Below the pieces are notes generated by a model. It did not search any database. It had not been told where the DNA came from and worked only from the letters and a program-made list of their open reading frames with translations. This document shows, piece by piece, positions 7,197 to 16,011 of a stretch of 64,000 nt of DNA. Source of the stretch: Wenzhouxiangella sp. AB-CW3 (GTDB lineage: Bacteria > Pseudomonadota > Gammaproteobacteria > Xanthomonadales > Wenzhouxiangellaceae); NCBI RefSeq assembly GCF_014725735.1, contig NZ_CP061368.1, positions 449,225 through 513,224 on the forward strand. The letters are read 5' to 3'. The translations under genes and the position numbers were made by a program. The number at the start of each line of letters is the position of its first letter. The stretch's first letter is position 1.

Positions 7197-9023
7197 TCAC
7201 TCAGCGCTTCCGCGGCTTGCACCCGGACGGGTCAGTCGCTCCCATTCACGCATGGCTTCCGGGTCACCATTGCGGCTCTTGATGTAGATGTTGAGCAGGC
7301 GGATTTCGGGCGACTGGTGCTGGTCGTGCGTGTCGACGGGGATTTCGATCAGGGCCAGGCCGCGGCGCTCACCCGAGAGGTATTCCTGGAAACGGGTCTG
7401 GAGTTGTTCGACATTGGAACATTGCCAGCCTCTGCCGCCGAATGCCTGCACCAGGGCCATGGCGTCGAAGCGTTCGTCGGAGCAGTAGTAGATGGGCGCG
7501 TCGGAGCTCTTGCCGAGGTGGAACAGCTCGTTTCGCATCAGGATGAGGATGGCGTCGAGATCCTGTTTGAGGAAGTGGATCAGCTCGTTTTGCTGGAAGT
7601 GGAAACCGCCATCGCCGACAATCATGACCGGCAGACAGCCGCCGATCGAGTGGGCACGCAGTGTTTCGGCCACGGCTCTTGCGTAGGGCAGCGTGGTGCC
7701 CATGGCCGCGTACCAGGGGTTTGACAGCCAGGCTCGTCCGAGCGCGTTCTTGCGTGGTCGCAGACCGAAGCTGGCGAAGAAGGAGTTGCCGACTTCCGGC
7801 AGGTAGATGAAGTCGGTCTCGTGCCGGTCCTGAATGGCGTTGAGCGTGGCCGCCAGGTTGTGAAACCCCAGCGCGTCGCCGGCTTCGGGTACTCGCCGTG
7901 CTGGTGCTTTCGGTGCGCACTGGAAGTGTGGCAGATCGAGTGCAGATAGCGCGTTCATGAATGCGCTGAGATCGGCATCGCAGCGGCTGGTGCCCTTGAT
8001 GACCGTCTTGTTGTCGAAGTGCTCGACATGGTACGTGCCGGTGCCGAAGGCGGTGGGGGTGTCCTGGGGCAGGATGCTGGTGCCCAGTTCAAGGATGTAG
8101 TCGGCCTGGCGTTCGATATAGTCGCGGGCATCGGGCTGGGAGAACACACCGTTGTAGCTGCCCAGGAAGAGCGGATCGTTCTCGTCGAAGACTCCCTTGC
8201 CGAACCAGTTGGTGGCATAGGGGATGCCGTGTTCCTGGCAGAAGGATTCGATGTGCTGGCGCAGGGCCCGGTTGAGGCGGATGCGTTCGCCGACAAACAC
8301 CAGGGGGGAGCGCGCCTGCTTGAGCTTTCTCTGCACTTCGGTGGCCAGCAGTTCGGTGCCGTCGAGCAGCAGTTCATCCTCGGCCAGACGCGAACGCGGC
8401 GGCAGGCTGAGCGTCTGCGTGGGCAGGTTGACCAGGTCGCGGGGGACCTCGATGAAGACCGGGGCACGTTCTCGGAAGGCGTGGCGGACCAGCTCGAAGA
8501 AGTGTTCCCCGGCCACGCTGGGCTGCCCGGGGTGACGCGGCCCCTGCAGGCGTTCTGCCCGGATGTTGAGCCCGCCAAAGGCCCTGAGGGCGGCATCGTG
8601 GTCGAGATCCCAACTGCCGCCGTGGCAGACGCTGTGATGCAGGGCCATGCGTCCGACTTCGCCCTCGCCGGGGGCGCCGGAGATGAAGACCACCGGCAGG
8701 CCTTCGGTCCGGGCCAGCGCCGCGGCGCTGAGGCAGGGCAGGCTGCCGACGGTATAGGTGGTCAGGCAAAAGCCGATGCCGCTGATCTCGGCCTGCGCGC
8801 AGGCACTGAAGCCGGCATGCATCTCGTTGCTGCCGGCAATGACCGGCAGGTGGTGTTCCAGGGCGGAGATGATATTGGCCACAAAATCGCCGCCCACGCC
8901 AAAGATGTGGGGTGCTTCAAAGTAGGCTAGTACCTGCGCCATGCTTTTGCCCAGGGTCGGCAGCGTATCGGCATAGTCCCTCCCGAAGTTGAGGCGAATG
9001 CTTTCCAGGTCCGAGCGGGTCAT
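7197..9023 (-). CDS. Thiamine-diphosphate-dependent 2-oxoacid decarboxylase (pyruvate/indolepyruvate decarboxylase-like)
   Basis: A 608-residue ThDP enzyme. The N-terminal PYR domain has the activating glutamate in AGSNEMHAGFSA and the paired histidines in MALHHSVCHG that characterise pyruvate and indolepyruvate decarboxylases (compare NELNCGFSA and VLHHALG of Zymomonas Pdc). The PP domain carries the ThDP/Mg motif GDGGFHFQQNELIHFL...MRN. Such enzymes convert 2-oxoacids to aldehydes and CO2. The ATG at 9023 has CAGGAG 8 bases upstream; a frame extension to 9083 lacks a ribosome site. It ends about 120 bp from tRNA-Thr and is probably monocistronic. The substrate cannot be read. Confidence 0.8.
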   Translation of the reverse strand: MTRSDLESIRLNFGRDYADTLPTLGKSMAQVLAYFEAPHIFGVGGDFVANIISALEHHLPVIAGSNEMHAGFSACAQAEISGIGFCLTTYTVGSLPCLSAAALARTEGLPVVFISGAPGEGEVGRMALHHSVCHGGSWDLDHDAALRAFGGLNIRAERLQGPRHPGQPSVAGEHFFELVRHAFRERAPVFIEVPRDLVNLPTQTLSLPPRSRLAEDELLLDGTELLATEVQRKLKQARSPLVFVGERIRLNRALRQHIESFCQEHGIPYATNWFGKGVFDENDPLFLGSYNGVFSQPDARDYIERQADYILELGTSILPQDTPTAFGTGTYHVEHFDNKTVIKGTSRCDADLSAFMNALSALDLPHFQCAPKAPARRVPEAGDALGFHNLAATLNAIQDRHETDFIYLPEVGNSFFASFGLRPRKNALGRAWLSNPWYAAMGTTLPYARAVAETLRAHSIGGCLPVMIVGDGGFHFQQNELIHFLKQDLDAILILMRNELFHLGKSSDAPIYYCSDERFDAMALVQAFGGRGWQCSNVEQLQTRFQEYLSGERRGLALIEIPVDTHDQHQSPEIRLLNIYIKSRNGDPEAMREWERLTRPGASRGSAE

Positions 9024-9161
9024 TGCATGATCTCCTGTTGGCAAGGGCTGAAGCCCTCCGGGGTTCGAGTTGTTGTGCGGCAATCCGGAGGTTCGCAGCC
9101 TAGTCCCGCGACAGACAACTGTCCTTGATGTCGATCAAACGCCCGACACGGACGTGCGGGT

Positions 9162-11018
9162 TCATGGGCGCCAGTCGGGATCCCGGCGGCGATTGCGCAG
9201 GACAAAGCGCTCTGGCGCCAGCGTGTCGATGATGCTGCTGTCCACCGAGGAGGGCAGTGCGCTCAATTGATCGGCAAGCAGGTCGGCGCACAGCGGGGTG
9301 TGGGTCAGGCCGCGTGAGCCATGAGCGATGTTGAGCCAGATGCGCGGTTCCAGGCGGTGAGGCTGGCAGGTGGCATCGGGCATGGGGCCGACCAGGGGCA
9401 GGGTGTCGACGGACTGGCAGCGCAGGCCGGCAAGTTGGCCTACCACCTCGATGTCATGACCACCCAGTTCGGCCCAGTGCCCGGGCAGCCCCCTGGCCAG
9501 TTCCTCCAGATTGGTTTGATCGTCTGCCGGGTCGATGACGGGTTCGCTGCGCAGGCGATCAAATGTGGCGCCGACACAATGAACGCCCTCCAGCGCGGGT
9601 GTCAGGTAGCCGGAATGGCAGTGGGGGGTTCGCCAGTCGGCACTGGATGCCGTGGCTCGACAGAAAGTGACCTGTCCGCGTACCGTGCGCAGCGGCAGCC
9701 AGCCCAGGCCGGGCAGGCGGGCAGTGGCGCTGGCAGTGCACAGCACGATGGCATCGCCTTCCAGCAGCCGGCCATCCGACAAGCGCATTGTCCCGCTTCC
9801 GTCCATCATTTCGACCCGGCCGGGCAGGCAGTCTATGGCGGGATGATCCAGCAGATGGCGGATCCAGGCCGGTGGATGCAGGTACCCTCCGTTGCTGAAG
9901 CATACGCTGTGTTCATTGACTTGTCGCAGCATCTCCTGCGGCCAGGCTTCCTGTTCGACGGCCGCCAGGGTCTTGCTTTGCAGGCGTGGATCGTTCAGGT
10001 GCTGAATCACACCTTCAAGGCGGCCGTGACTCTCGTGTGCGGGAAACCGAAGTCGTCGCAACCAGTCGCAGGCCCGGATCAGTGCCGACTGATAGAAGCG
10101 ATTCTGCGCATGCAGGTGGGCGCTGGCCGTGGCATAAAGCACGCCGGCCAGGTGAGCGGGAACGGGGACGTCGGCATCGAAGACCGGATCGACGATGGTG
10201 ACCTGCCAGCCTCGCTCGGCCAGTGCCCGGGCGGTGGTCGCACCGGCCGGTCCGGAACCGGCCACCAGGGCCAGGCCGCGTCGGAAGCGGGCCGGTGTCC
10301 AGGTTCCGGGCATTTGCCCGGTCAGGCGGTGTCGCTTGCGCCCGAAGCCCGGCTGTCGCTCGACGATAAAGCCGGCGTCGGCCAGGCCGCGTCGCACTGC
10401 ACCGGCCGCGGTGAACGTACCCAGAGTCGCGCCCGGACGGGATCTTTCGGCGATGGTGGTCAGCAGGGGCGGCTGCCACATGGCCGGATTTCGTGCTGGC
10501 GCGAAACCGTCGAGAAACCAGGCGTCGGCCTGCAGGTCGTGGTGTTGCAACAGGGTGAGGGCGTCGCCGAGCATCAGCGTCAGCGTGACCCCGTCGCCCA
10601 GAACGATTGCGTGGGCGCCGGGTGCCGGGGGTGGGTAGGCGGCCAGCAATCGCTCGGACCACTCGCTCAGCTCTGGCCAGGCGGCCAGAGACCGGCCCAG
10701 GTCATCGCGACCGAGCGGGTGCAGTTCGGTCGAGATCAGGTGCAGCCGCGCCTGTTCTGGTGCGTGCTGACGGAAACTCCGGGCAGCCAGCAGACAGTTC
10801 AGCCCGGTGCCGAAGCCGGTCTCTCCGATCACGAACAGACCATCGTTGTCGAGTCGGGTGAAGCGTTCGGGCAGACGGTTGGCCTGGATGAAGACCTGCT
10901 CGCTTTCGGCCATACCCTGCCCGGCACTGAAATAGTGGTCGTGATACTGCACCGACGCCGGCGTGCCATCGGTCCATGTGGGTCGCGCCGGTCGAATGGG
11001 TGGCAGGGAAAGCTTCAT
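9162..11018 (-). CDS. mnmC: Bifunctional tRNA mnm5s2U34 biosynthesis protein MnmC
   Basis: MnmC finishes the mnm5(s2)U34 modification in the wobble position of several tRNAs. The 618-residue protein has the N-terminal methyltransferase (MnmD) domain with FVIGETGFGTGLNCLLAA as SAM-binding motif and DAWFLDGFAPARNPAMW as the catalytic block. From about residue 250 a FAD-dependent oxidase domain starts with ALVAGSGPAGATTARALAERG as the dinucleotide-binding loop. Length is slightly below the 668 residues of Escherichia coli. The gene stands alone, divergent from the MerC-like gene. Confidence 0.95.
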   Translation of the reverse strand: MKLSLPPIRPARPTWTDGTPASVQYHDHYFSAGQGMAESEQVFIQANRLPERFTRLDNDGLFVIGETGFGTGLNCLLAARSFRQHAPEQARLHLISTELHPLGRDDLGRSLAAWPELSEWSERLLAAYPPPAPGAHAIVLGDGVTLTLMLGDALTLLQHHDLQADAWFLDGFAPARNPAMWQPPLLTTIAERSRPGATLGTFTAAGAVRRGLADAGFIVERQPGFGRKRHRLTGQMPGTWTPARFRRGLALVAGSGPAGATTARALAERGWQVTIVDPVFDADVPVPAHLAGVLYATASAHLHAQNRFYQSALIRACDWLRRLRFPAHESHGRLEGVIQHLNDPRLQSKTLAAVEQEAWPQEMLRQVNEHSVCFSNGGYLHPPAWIRHLLDHPAIDCLPGRVEMMDGSGTMRLSDGRLLEGDAIVLCTASATARLPGLGWLPLRTVRGQVTFCRATASSADWRTPHCHSGYLTPALEGVHCVGATFDRLRSEPVIDPADDQTNLEELARGLPGHWAELGGHDIEVVGQLAGLRCQSVDTLPLVGPMPDATCQPHRLEPRIWLNIAHGSRGLTHTPLCADLLADQLSALPSSVDSSIIDTLAPERFVLRNRRRDPDWRP

Positions 11019-11114
11019 GGGCGGGAAGCGAGTCGAGCGTGGCGGTATTGTAGCCGCCGTTTGCGCCGGAGCTTGCTATCGGTTTCTGCGCAGCAAGGCC
11101 TGACGGCAGGGTGC

Positions 11115-11135
11115 AAATGTTATATCATATCGCTT
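11115..11135 (+). promoter_or_regulatory. Zur-like operator upstream of the MerC-like gene
   Basis: AAATGTTATATCATATCGCTT resembles the Zur box (consensus AAATGTTATA-n-TATAACATTT): the left arm AAATGTTATA matches at all ten positions, the right arm at about six. It is the most AT-rich stretch of the mnmC/merC intergenic region and ends 26 bp before the ATG at 11161. Zinc control of this gene is inference from this match. Confidence 0.45.
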
Positions 11136-11160
11136 CGGATGACGCTGTCGGGAGATACGG

Positions 11161-11586
11161 ATGGCTGCTGTGTTCAAAACCAGAGCGGATGCGCGGCCCG
11201 GCGCCACGCTGGATCGCCTCGCGATCTGCGTGTCGGCGGCCTGTCTGGCGCAGTGCCTTTTGCTGCCCGTGCTGGTGGTGGTGACTCCGTTGATGTCGGT
11301 CGGGTTCCTCGGTGAGGAGGCCTTCCACCTGTTCCTGCTGGCCGTGATCGTCCCACTCAGCATCCTGGCCTTTGGGCTGGGTTATCGCCTGCATCGCAAC
11401 CGAAGCATGCTGGTACCGGGGGGGATGGGGCTTGGCCTGGTGGCAACCGCCGCGGTTCTCGAGGCGACTGTTCTGCATGGACTCACTGCGGCTGTGCTGA
11501 CATCGCTGGGTGGCGTGCTGCTGATTGCCGGTCACTGGCTCAACCTGCGTCAGCGGCGCCGGGTCTGCACAACGCCCCAGAGCTGA
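11161..11586 (+). CDS. MerC-domain small membrane protein
   Basis: A 141-residue protein with four predicted membrane helices. The first helix contains a cysteine-rich metal-contact-like stretch (AICVSAACLAQCLLLPVL), as in MerC, the mercuric ion transporter, and its chromosomal relatives. It ends with a basic cytoplasmic tail QRRRRVC. No merA, merT or merR is nearby, so a mercury function is unlikely. The Zur-like site upstream suggests a metal-starvation gene, possibly zinc-related transport. GGGAG lies just before the ATG. Confidence 0.72.
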   Translation: MAAVFKTRADARPGATLDRLAICVSAACLAQCLLLPVLVVVTPLMSVGFLGEEAFHLFLLAVIVPLSILAFGLGYRLHRNRSMLVPGGMGLGLVATAAVLEATVLHGLTAAVLTSLGGVLLIAGHWLNLRQRRRVCTTPQS

Positions 11587-11661
11587 TCGATCGGGGGTGA
11601 TTCGGTCTCGGCAGGCCGGTTCATTGCTGCTAGAATCTCCCAAACTCTCAAGAGACGGATC

Positions 11662-12051
11662 ATGAGCGAGATACCTTCCGATCTTCGTTTTACGGAAAGT
11701 CATGAATGGGTCAGCCAGGAAGAAGAGGGCGTGGTCAAGGTTGGCATCAGCGATCATGCCCAGGAGCAGCTGGGTGACCTGGTTTTTGTCGAGTTGCCTG
11801 ATGAAGGTGCGACTTTCGGCAAGGGCGATGCCTGTGCCGTGGTCGAGTCGGTCAAGGCGGCATCGGACATCTATGCGCCGGTTTCAGGAGAGATCATCGA
11901 CGTCAATGAGGCGCTGGCCGATACGCCGGAGATCCTCAACAACGATGCCTATGGCGACGGCTGGCTGTTCTCGATTCGCCTGGACAATGCCGGTGAGCTT
12001 GATGAGCTGATGGACGCCGACGCTTACCGCGAGCACGTCGCGGAAGACTGA
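11662..12051 (+). CDS. gcvH: Glycine cleavage system H protein
   Basis: The lipoyl carrier that shuttles the aminomethyl group between the P, T and L proteins of glycine cleavage. The 129-residue product has the lipoyl-lysine motif VESVKAASDIY with K65, the N-terminal LRFTESHEWV and the C-terminal GDGWLFSIRL. gcvT lies elsewhere in the window (53823) and gcvP is not present, so the system is dispersed. The last 28 bp overlap the end of the convergent nfi gene. Confidence 0.97.
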   Translation: MSEIPSDLRFTESHEWVSQEEEGVVKVGISDHAQEQLGDLVFVELPDEGATFGKGDACAVVESVKAASDIYAPVSGEIIDVNEALADTPEILNNDAYGDGWLFSIRLDNAGELDELMDADAYREHVAED

Positions 12052-12692
12052 GCTGCCAGCCGATCGGCTGCCCGGATCGGTTCGGGCAGCCGGTACCGAG
12101 TTGCGCAGGCCAGCACCAGTTCGACCGCACGATCCAGGCTGACTCGGTGTCCGATCGAGACATACAGTGGTCGCACCCCGGTGCGGGTGCGCACCACCTT
12201 TCCGATTTCCTCTCCGCGGTCGATCAGGGCAACGGCGCTGCCACGGGTCCTGCCAGGCCCGGGGTGATCGCCGCATAGCCGACTCTTGCCCACGCCCACG
12301 CTGGGCAATCCGGTTTCCACGCCCAGATGGCAGGCAACTCCGAAACGGCGCGGGTGGGCAATCCCCTGGCCGTCGCACAGCACCACGTCGGGTGTGGCGG
12401 GTAACCGAGCCAGTGCCGCGAGAATGGCCGGCAACTCCCGAAACGACAGCAGACCGGGGGTGTAGGGCAGACGGGTCGGGCATTCGGCCACGGCCTGTGA
12501 TTCCGTGACCAGATCCGGAAAGCGCACCACCACTGCTGCCGCACGGGTCAGTCGGCCCCGCTCTGGAAACGCGCAATCGACCGCCGCAACCCGGGCCGGA
12601 GGCCAGGCCAGCCGGTCGTTTCGATCGACTGCACTGGCCAGCTCGCGCTGACGGGCGACAAGCTCTGCGCTCAGCCCCGCTGCGGTCTTCAT
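12024..12692 (-). CDS. nfi: Endonuclease V (deoxyinosine 3' endonuclease)
   Basis: Endonuclease V nicks DNA next to deoxyinosine from adenine deamination. The 222-residue product (family about 225) shows the catalytic aspartate in VAAVDCAF (D39), the wedge motif PYTPGLLSFRE, the second acidic motif LCDGQGIAHPRRFG and GVGKSRLCG. Its start overlaps the glnE stop by 4 bp, so it is the distal gene of a minus-strand chain, and its 3' end overlaps gcvH. Confidence 0.95.
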   Translation of the reverse strand: MKTAAGLSAELVARQRELASAVDRNDRLAWPPARVAAVDCAFPERGRLTRAAAVVVRFPDLVTESQAVAECPTRLPYTPGLLSFRELPAILAALARLPATPDVVLCDGQGIAHPRRFGVACHLGVETGLPSVGVGKSRLCGDHPGPGRTRGSAVALIDRGEEIGKVVRTRTGVRPLYVSIGHRVSLDRAVELVLACATRYRLPEPIRAADRLAAQSSATCSR

Positions 12693-15232
12693 GCCGGACC
12701 CGGCTGCCCGAATGCTTGCTCCCAGGCTTTCCTGACCCGATCCTCCATGGCGTTCATGTCGCTCATGCTGGCCTCGCGCAGCAGCCAGTTGCGGTGTCGC
12801 ATGCGCATCAGTGCCATCCAGTCCCGGGCCAGCTCGCGCGCGCTGTCGGGCGTAATCCAGCCTGCTTGTGCCAGCAAATCGAGCTGCTCGGGCGTGGTTC
12901 GGGCATCGGTCAGGTCCGGGTGGTCGGCAGCCTTGAGCAGTACCCCGAGTTCGGCAATGAACTGCAGGTCCGTGAGCAGCTTGCGCGTGGTCGATTCCCG
13001 CCGATGGCGCTGCTGGCGCTGCCTCATGTCGGCCAGCTCCCGGGACACCGTCTCCGGCTCACGGGGCTGAATCAGAACCTGTCTACGGACGTTCTCGAAG
13101 TCGGCCTCCAGGCCAGCGTCTCCGGCAATCCAGCGGGCGCGGATCAGCGCCTGATGCTCCCAGGTCCAGGCCTTGTTGACCTGGTACTCGGAAAAGCTGT
13201 CCAGGGTGCTGACCAGCATCCCGGCCCGGCCATTGGGACGCAGCCGGGTATCGATCTCGAACAGCCGGCCGCCGGGCAGCGGCATCTGCATGGCACTGAT
13301 CAGGCGTTGCACGGTGCGTACGGGCACGCTGCCCTCGCGATGCAGAAATACCAGGTCGAGGTCAGACCCGTAGTGCAATTGCCGGGCGCCCAGGTTGCCG
13401 TAGCCGATCACGGCGGGAGCATGGTCGGGGTCGATCAAGTCAAGGACCTTGTGCAGGATCATCGCCGCCACTTCGCTAAGGCGCCAGCCGACATCGACCA
13501 CATCCAGCCGCTCATCGATCTCGGCCAGGGCCGTTTTCAGGAAGGCGGCCTGGCGCCACCTTCCCAGTGCCCAGAGACTGGCTTCCTGGTCGCCTTTCTG
13601 TGGTTCGGGGGCGGCGGGAAGGTCCAGGCCATGGACCGGGTCGAGCAGGTCGTCGATCAACTGGGGGGAGTCGATGATCCATTCCGCCACGCGGTCGCTG
13701 GCCCTGAATACCCGGACCAGGCGGCTGAGGGTTTGCGGTCGCTCCCTGAGCAGCGACAGGTAGGCGGAGCGGCGCGCGATCTGCTCGATTAGTCGCAGCA
13801 GGTCGTCCAGGGCCAGGTCGGGCGGGCGGTGTTTGGATACCTCTTCGAGCAATGCGGGCATGAGGCGGTCCAGTCGCTGGCGTCCTTCGGCGCTGATCGG
13901 GCGCCGCCGCAGTGCATCATGCAGCTGCTCGAGGTCGGCTGACGCCTGTTCGGGTTGCTCGAACCCTAGCTGCTTGAGCCTGGCGTCGAGACCGTCTGCA
14001 ACCGGCCACAGCTCACGGGCCGCCCCGGGCACGGACTCAGGTTCGCGAAAGCGTTCGGCAAACAGCGTTCGAACCGCCTGGCGGTGGTCATCCATCTCCT
14101 CGACCAGTTCGGTCCAGCTGGCGCAGCCCATCAGTTGTGCCAGCTTTTCGCGCTCGTCTGAGCCCGAGGGCAGTCGATGTCCCTGACGCCCGGTCATGGC
14201 CTGCAGGCGGTTCTCGAGAATGCGCAGGAATTCATAGGCAGTCTGAATGCGCTGACCGGACTCGCTGTCGATCAGGCCCAGTTCCGTACTGGCTGCCAGC
14301 GCGGGCAGAAAGCCGGTGCAGCGCAGTCGGGGTTCGCGTCCACCGCGCAGGATCTGCAGGCTCTGAACCAAGAACTCCATTTCCCGGATGCCGCCGGGGC
14401 CGCGCTTGATGTCATCCTCGCGGTCACGACTGTTGGCATCAATGCGCCGGTGTAGTTCTCGCAGGCTCTCGAAGATGCCGTAATCGAGATAGCGCCGGTA
14501 GATGAATGGCTGCAGCGCATCGATCAGCTCCCCGCCGGTCTCTAGGTCGCCGGCCACGGGTGCGGCCTTGAGCCAGGCATAACGCTCCCAGGTCCGGCCC
14601 TCGCTCAGGAAATACTGTTCCATGGCCGAGAGCGACCAGACCAGGGCCCCGGCTTCGCCGAAAGGTCGCAGCCGGGTATCGACCACCCACACCCGTCCCT
14701 GTGCCGTGACCGGGTCGAGCAGGGCGATCAGTTCGCGAGCGACCCGGCGCATCCAGTCCGAGGCATCGAGCGGACGTCGGCCATCGCTGCGTCCGCTGCC
14801 GTCGCGGGCGAAGACGAGGTCGATGTCGGAGTTGAAGTTGAGTTCATCGCCGCCGAGCTTGCCCAGCCCGATGATGGCCAGTCTCAGTGACTGTCCATCC
14901 TCGTTGGTCAGGCGGCCGAACCGCTCCCGCACGCGTGCTTCGGCGGCTGCGGTGGCCAGGTTGAGACAGTCCGTGGCCAAGGCGGAAACGGCTTTGCCGG
15001 TGGTAGCGATATCATCATGCCCGTGCAGGTCGCGCCACAGGATATGACAGGCCTGAAGCTGCCGGTAACGACGCAGGGCGGCTGCCGGATCTTTGTCCAG
15101 TTCATCGGCTCCCGGGGGGGCGACTGGCTGCTCCGGGTGAGGGGCATCGGGGAAGCGTCGACGGGCCTCGGCAACAAAGCGGCACAGCCTGCTCAGTTCA
15201 TCCAGGTCCAGTTGCTCCACGGGGCGCTTCAT
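12689..15232 (-). CDS. glnE: Bifunctional glutamine synthetase adenylyltransferase / adenylyl-removing enzyme
   Basis: GlnE controls glutamine synthetase by adenylylation and deadenylylation in response to P-II and glutamine. Two nucleotidyltransferase domains are present: GKLGGDELNFNSDIDLVF in the N-terminal half (deadenylylase) and GNLGARQLHYGSDLDLVF in the C-terminal half (adenylylase), separated by a helical central region. The 847 residues are about 100 fewer than Escherichia coli GlnE, the shortening being mainly at the N-terminus. The ATG at 15232 is used because it overlaps the upstream stop in the ATGA manner; an extension to 15316 runs inside the neighbour. Confidence 0.95.
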   Translation of the reverse strand: MKRPVEQLDLDELSRLCRFVAEARRRFPDAPHPEQPVAPPGADELDKDPAAALRRYRQLQACHILWRDLHGHDDIATTGKAVSALATDCLNLATAAAEARVRERFGRLTNEDGQSLRLAIIGLGKLGGDELNFNSDIDLVFARDGSGRSDGRRPLDASDWMRRVARELIALLDPVTAQGRVWVVDTRLRPFGEAGALVWSLSAMEQYFLSEGRTWERYAWLKAAPVAGDLETGGELIDALQPFIYRRYLDYGIFESLRELHRRIDANSRDREDDIKRGPGGIREMEFLVQSLQILRGGREPRLRCTGFLPALAASTELGLIDSESGQRIQTAYEFLRILENRLQAMTGRQGHRLPSGSDEREKLAQLMGCASWTELVEEMDDHRQAVRTLFAERFREPESVPGAARELWPVADGLDARLKQLGFEQPEQASADLEQLHDALRRRPISAEGRQRLDRLMPALLEEVSKHRPPDLALDDLLRLIEQIARRSAYLSLLRERPQTLSRLVRVFRASDRVAEWIIDSPQLIDDLLDPVHGLDLPAAPEPQKGDQEASLWALGRWRQAAFLKTALAEIDERLDVVDVGWRLSEVAAMILHKVLDLIDPDHAPAVIGYGNLGARQLHYGSDLDLVFLHREGSVPVRTVQRLISAMQMPLPGGRLFEIDTRLRPNGRAGMLVSTLDSFSEYQVNKAWTWEHQALIRARWIAGDAGLEADFENVRRQVLIQPREPETVSRELADMRQRQQRHRRESTTRKLLTDLQFIAELGVLLKAADHPDLTDARTTPEQLDLLAQAGWITPDSARELARDWMALMRMRHRNWLLREASMSDMNAMEDRVRKAWEQAFGQPGPA

Positions 15233-16011
15233 GTTCGACTCCGGCTGCTGGCACCGACCAGCGCGCGGAACAGGGCCCGCTGGCGGCGCCGTTGCGGCAG
15301 GTATTCCGGGTGCCATTGCACCCCGATGATGAACCGGTCATCGGCTGACTCGATGGCCTGAACAATGCCGTTGGGTTCGACTGCACTGACCCGCAGGGCC
15401 TTTCCAAGCCTGTCGATGGCCTGTGAATGCAGGGCATTGACATGAAGCGTGTCGACGCCGGTGATAGCGGCCAGGCGAGTCGCTGGCAGAATATTGACTT
15501 GTTTGCGTGGCAGAACGGAGCGAATGGCAGGATACTCCTCGTAAAACCCTTCGATATTCTGGTACAGGCTGCCGCCGGTGACTACATTGATCAGCTGCAT
15601 GCCCCGGCAGATGCCCATCAGTGGCACCCTGTTGGCCAGGGCCCGGCTGATCAGATCCTTTTCCAGTACATCACGCGCCCTGTTGATGCCGCTGGTCTTG
15701 GTCGTGAGCAGTCTGCGAACGAGAAACAGGAGCGGGAACAGTATGACGCCCAGTGTGCGTCGCCAGCCGCTTGCACCGCGGTCCTTCAGCTCCTTCAGCT
15801 CGGGGCGGCGTGATTGTCCATACAGGCCCGGGCTGACATCGGCACCACCGCCAATGATCAGCCCGTCCAGACCGTCAATCGGATGCGGTTGTCCTGGTTG
15901 TATGCGAACCGCTCGACCGCCGGCCCGGCGCACGGCGCGGGCGGTAAACAGCCATGCTGCCGTTCCGCCCCGGTCGGGGCCGGTAATGCCGATGACGGGA
16001 CGATGGCTCAC
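15229..16011 (-). CDS. Class I glutamine amidotransferase-like hydrolase (PuuD/gamma-glutamyl-GABA hydrolase family)
   Basis: A 260-residue protein of the peptidase C26 family, which hydrolyses gamma-glutamyl bonds. The catalytic triad is complete: nucleophile C135 in GICRGMQLINV, and H234 and E236 in GVQWHPEYL. Between the oxyanion-side IIGGGADVSPGLYG and the conserved NRARDVLEKDLI it carries a hydrophobic insertion (residues about 86-102, LGVILFPLLFLVRRLL) unusual for a soluble hydrolase and perhaps a membrane contact. It overlaps the upstream amidoligase gene by 4 bp, so the two are co-translated; together they could make and break the same amide bond. Confidence 0.85.
   Translation of the reverse strand: MSHRPVIGITGPDRGGTAAWLFTARAVRRAGGRAVRIQPGQPHPIDGLDGLIIGGGADVSPGLYGQSRRPELKELKDRGASGWRRTLGVILFPLLFLVRRLLTTKTSGINRARDVLEKDLISRALANRVPLMGICRGMQLINVVTGGSLYQNIEGFYEEYPAIRSVLPRKQVNILPATRLAAITGVDTLHVNALHSQAIDRLGKALRVSAVEPNGIVQAIESADDRFIIGVQWHPEYLPQRRRQRALFRALVGASSRSRT

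Noticed and set aside
7037..7222. Minus-strand 61-residue ORF over the tRNA 3' half
   Set aside because: It overlaps a perfect tRNA and its terminator and has no ribosome site.
9321..11315. Plus-strand 664-residue ORF opposite mnmC
   Set aside because: Codon usage and composition look like a shadow (Gln/Gly rich). The minus strand has clear MnmC motifs throughout.
11587..11661. Glycine riboswitch before gcvH
   Set aside because: The 75-bp gap is too short for the tandem aptamer and no conserved aptamer core is visible.
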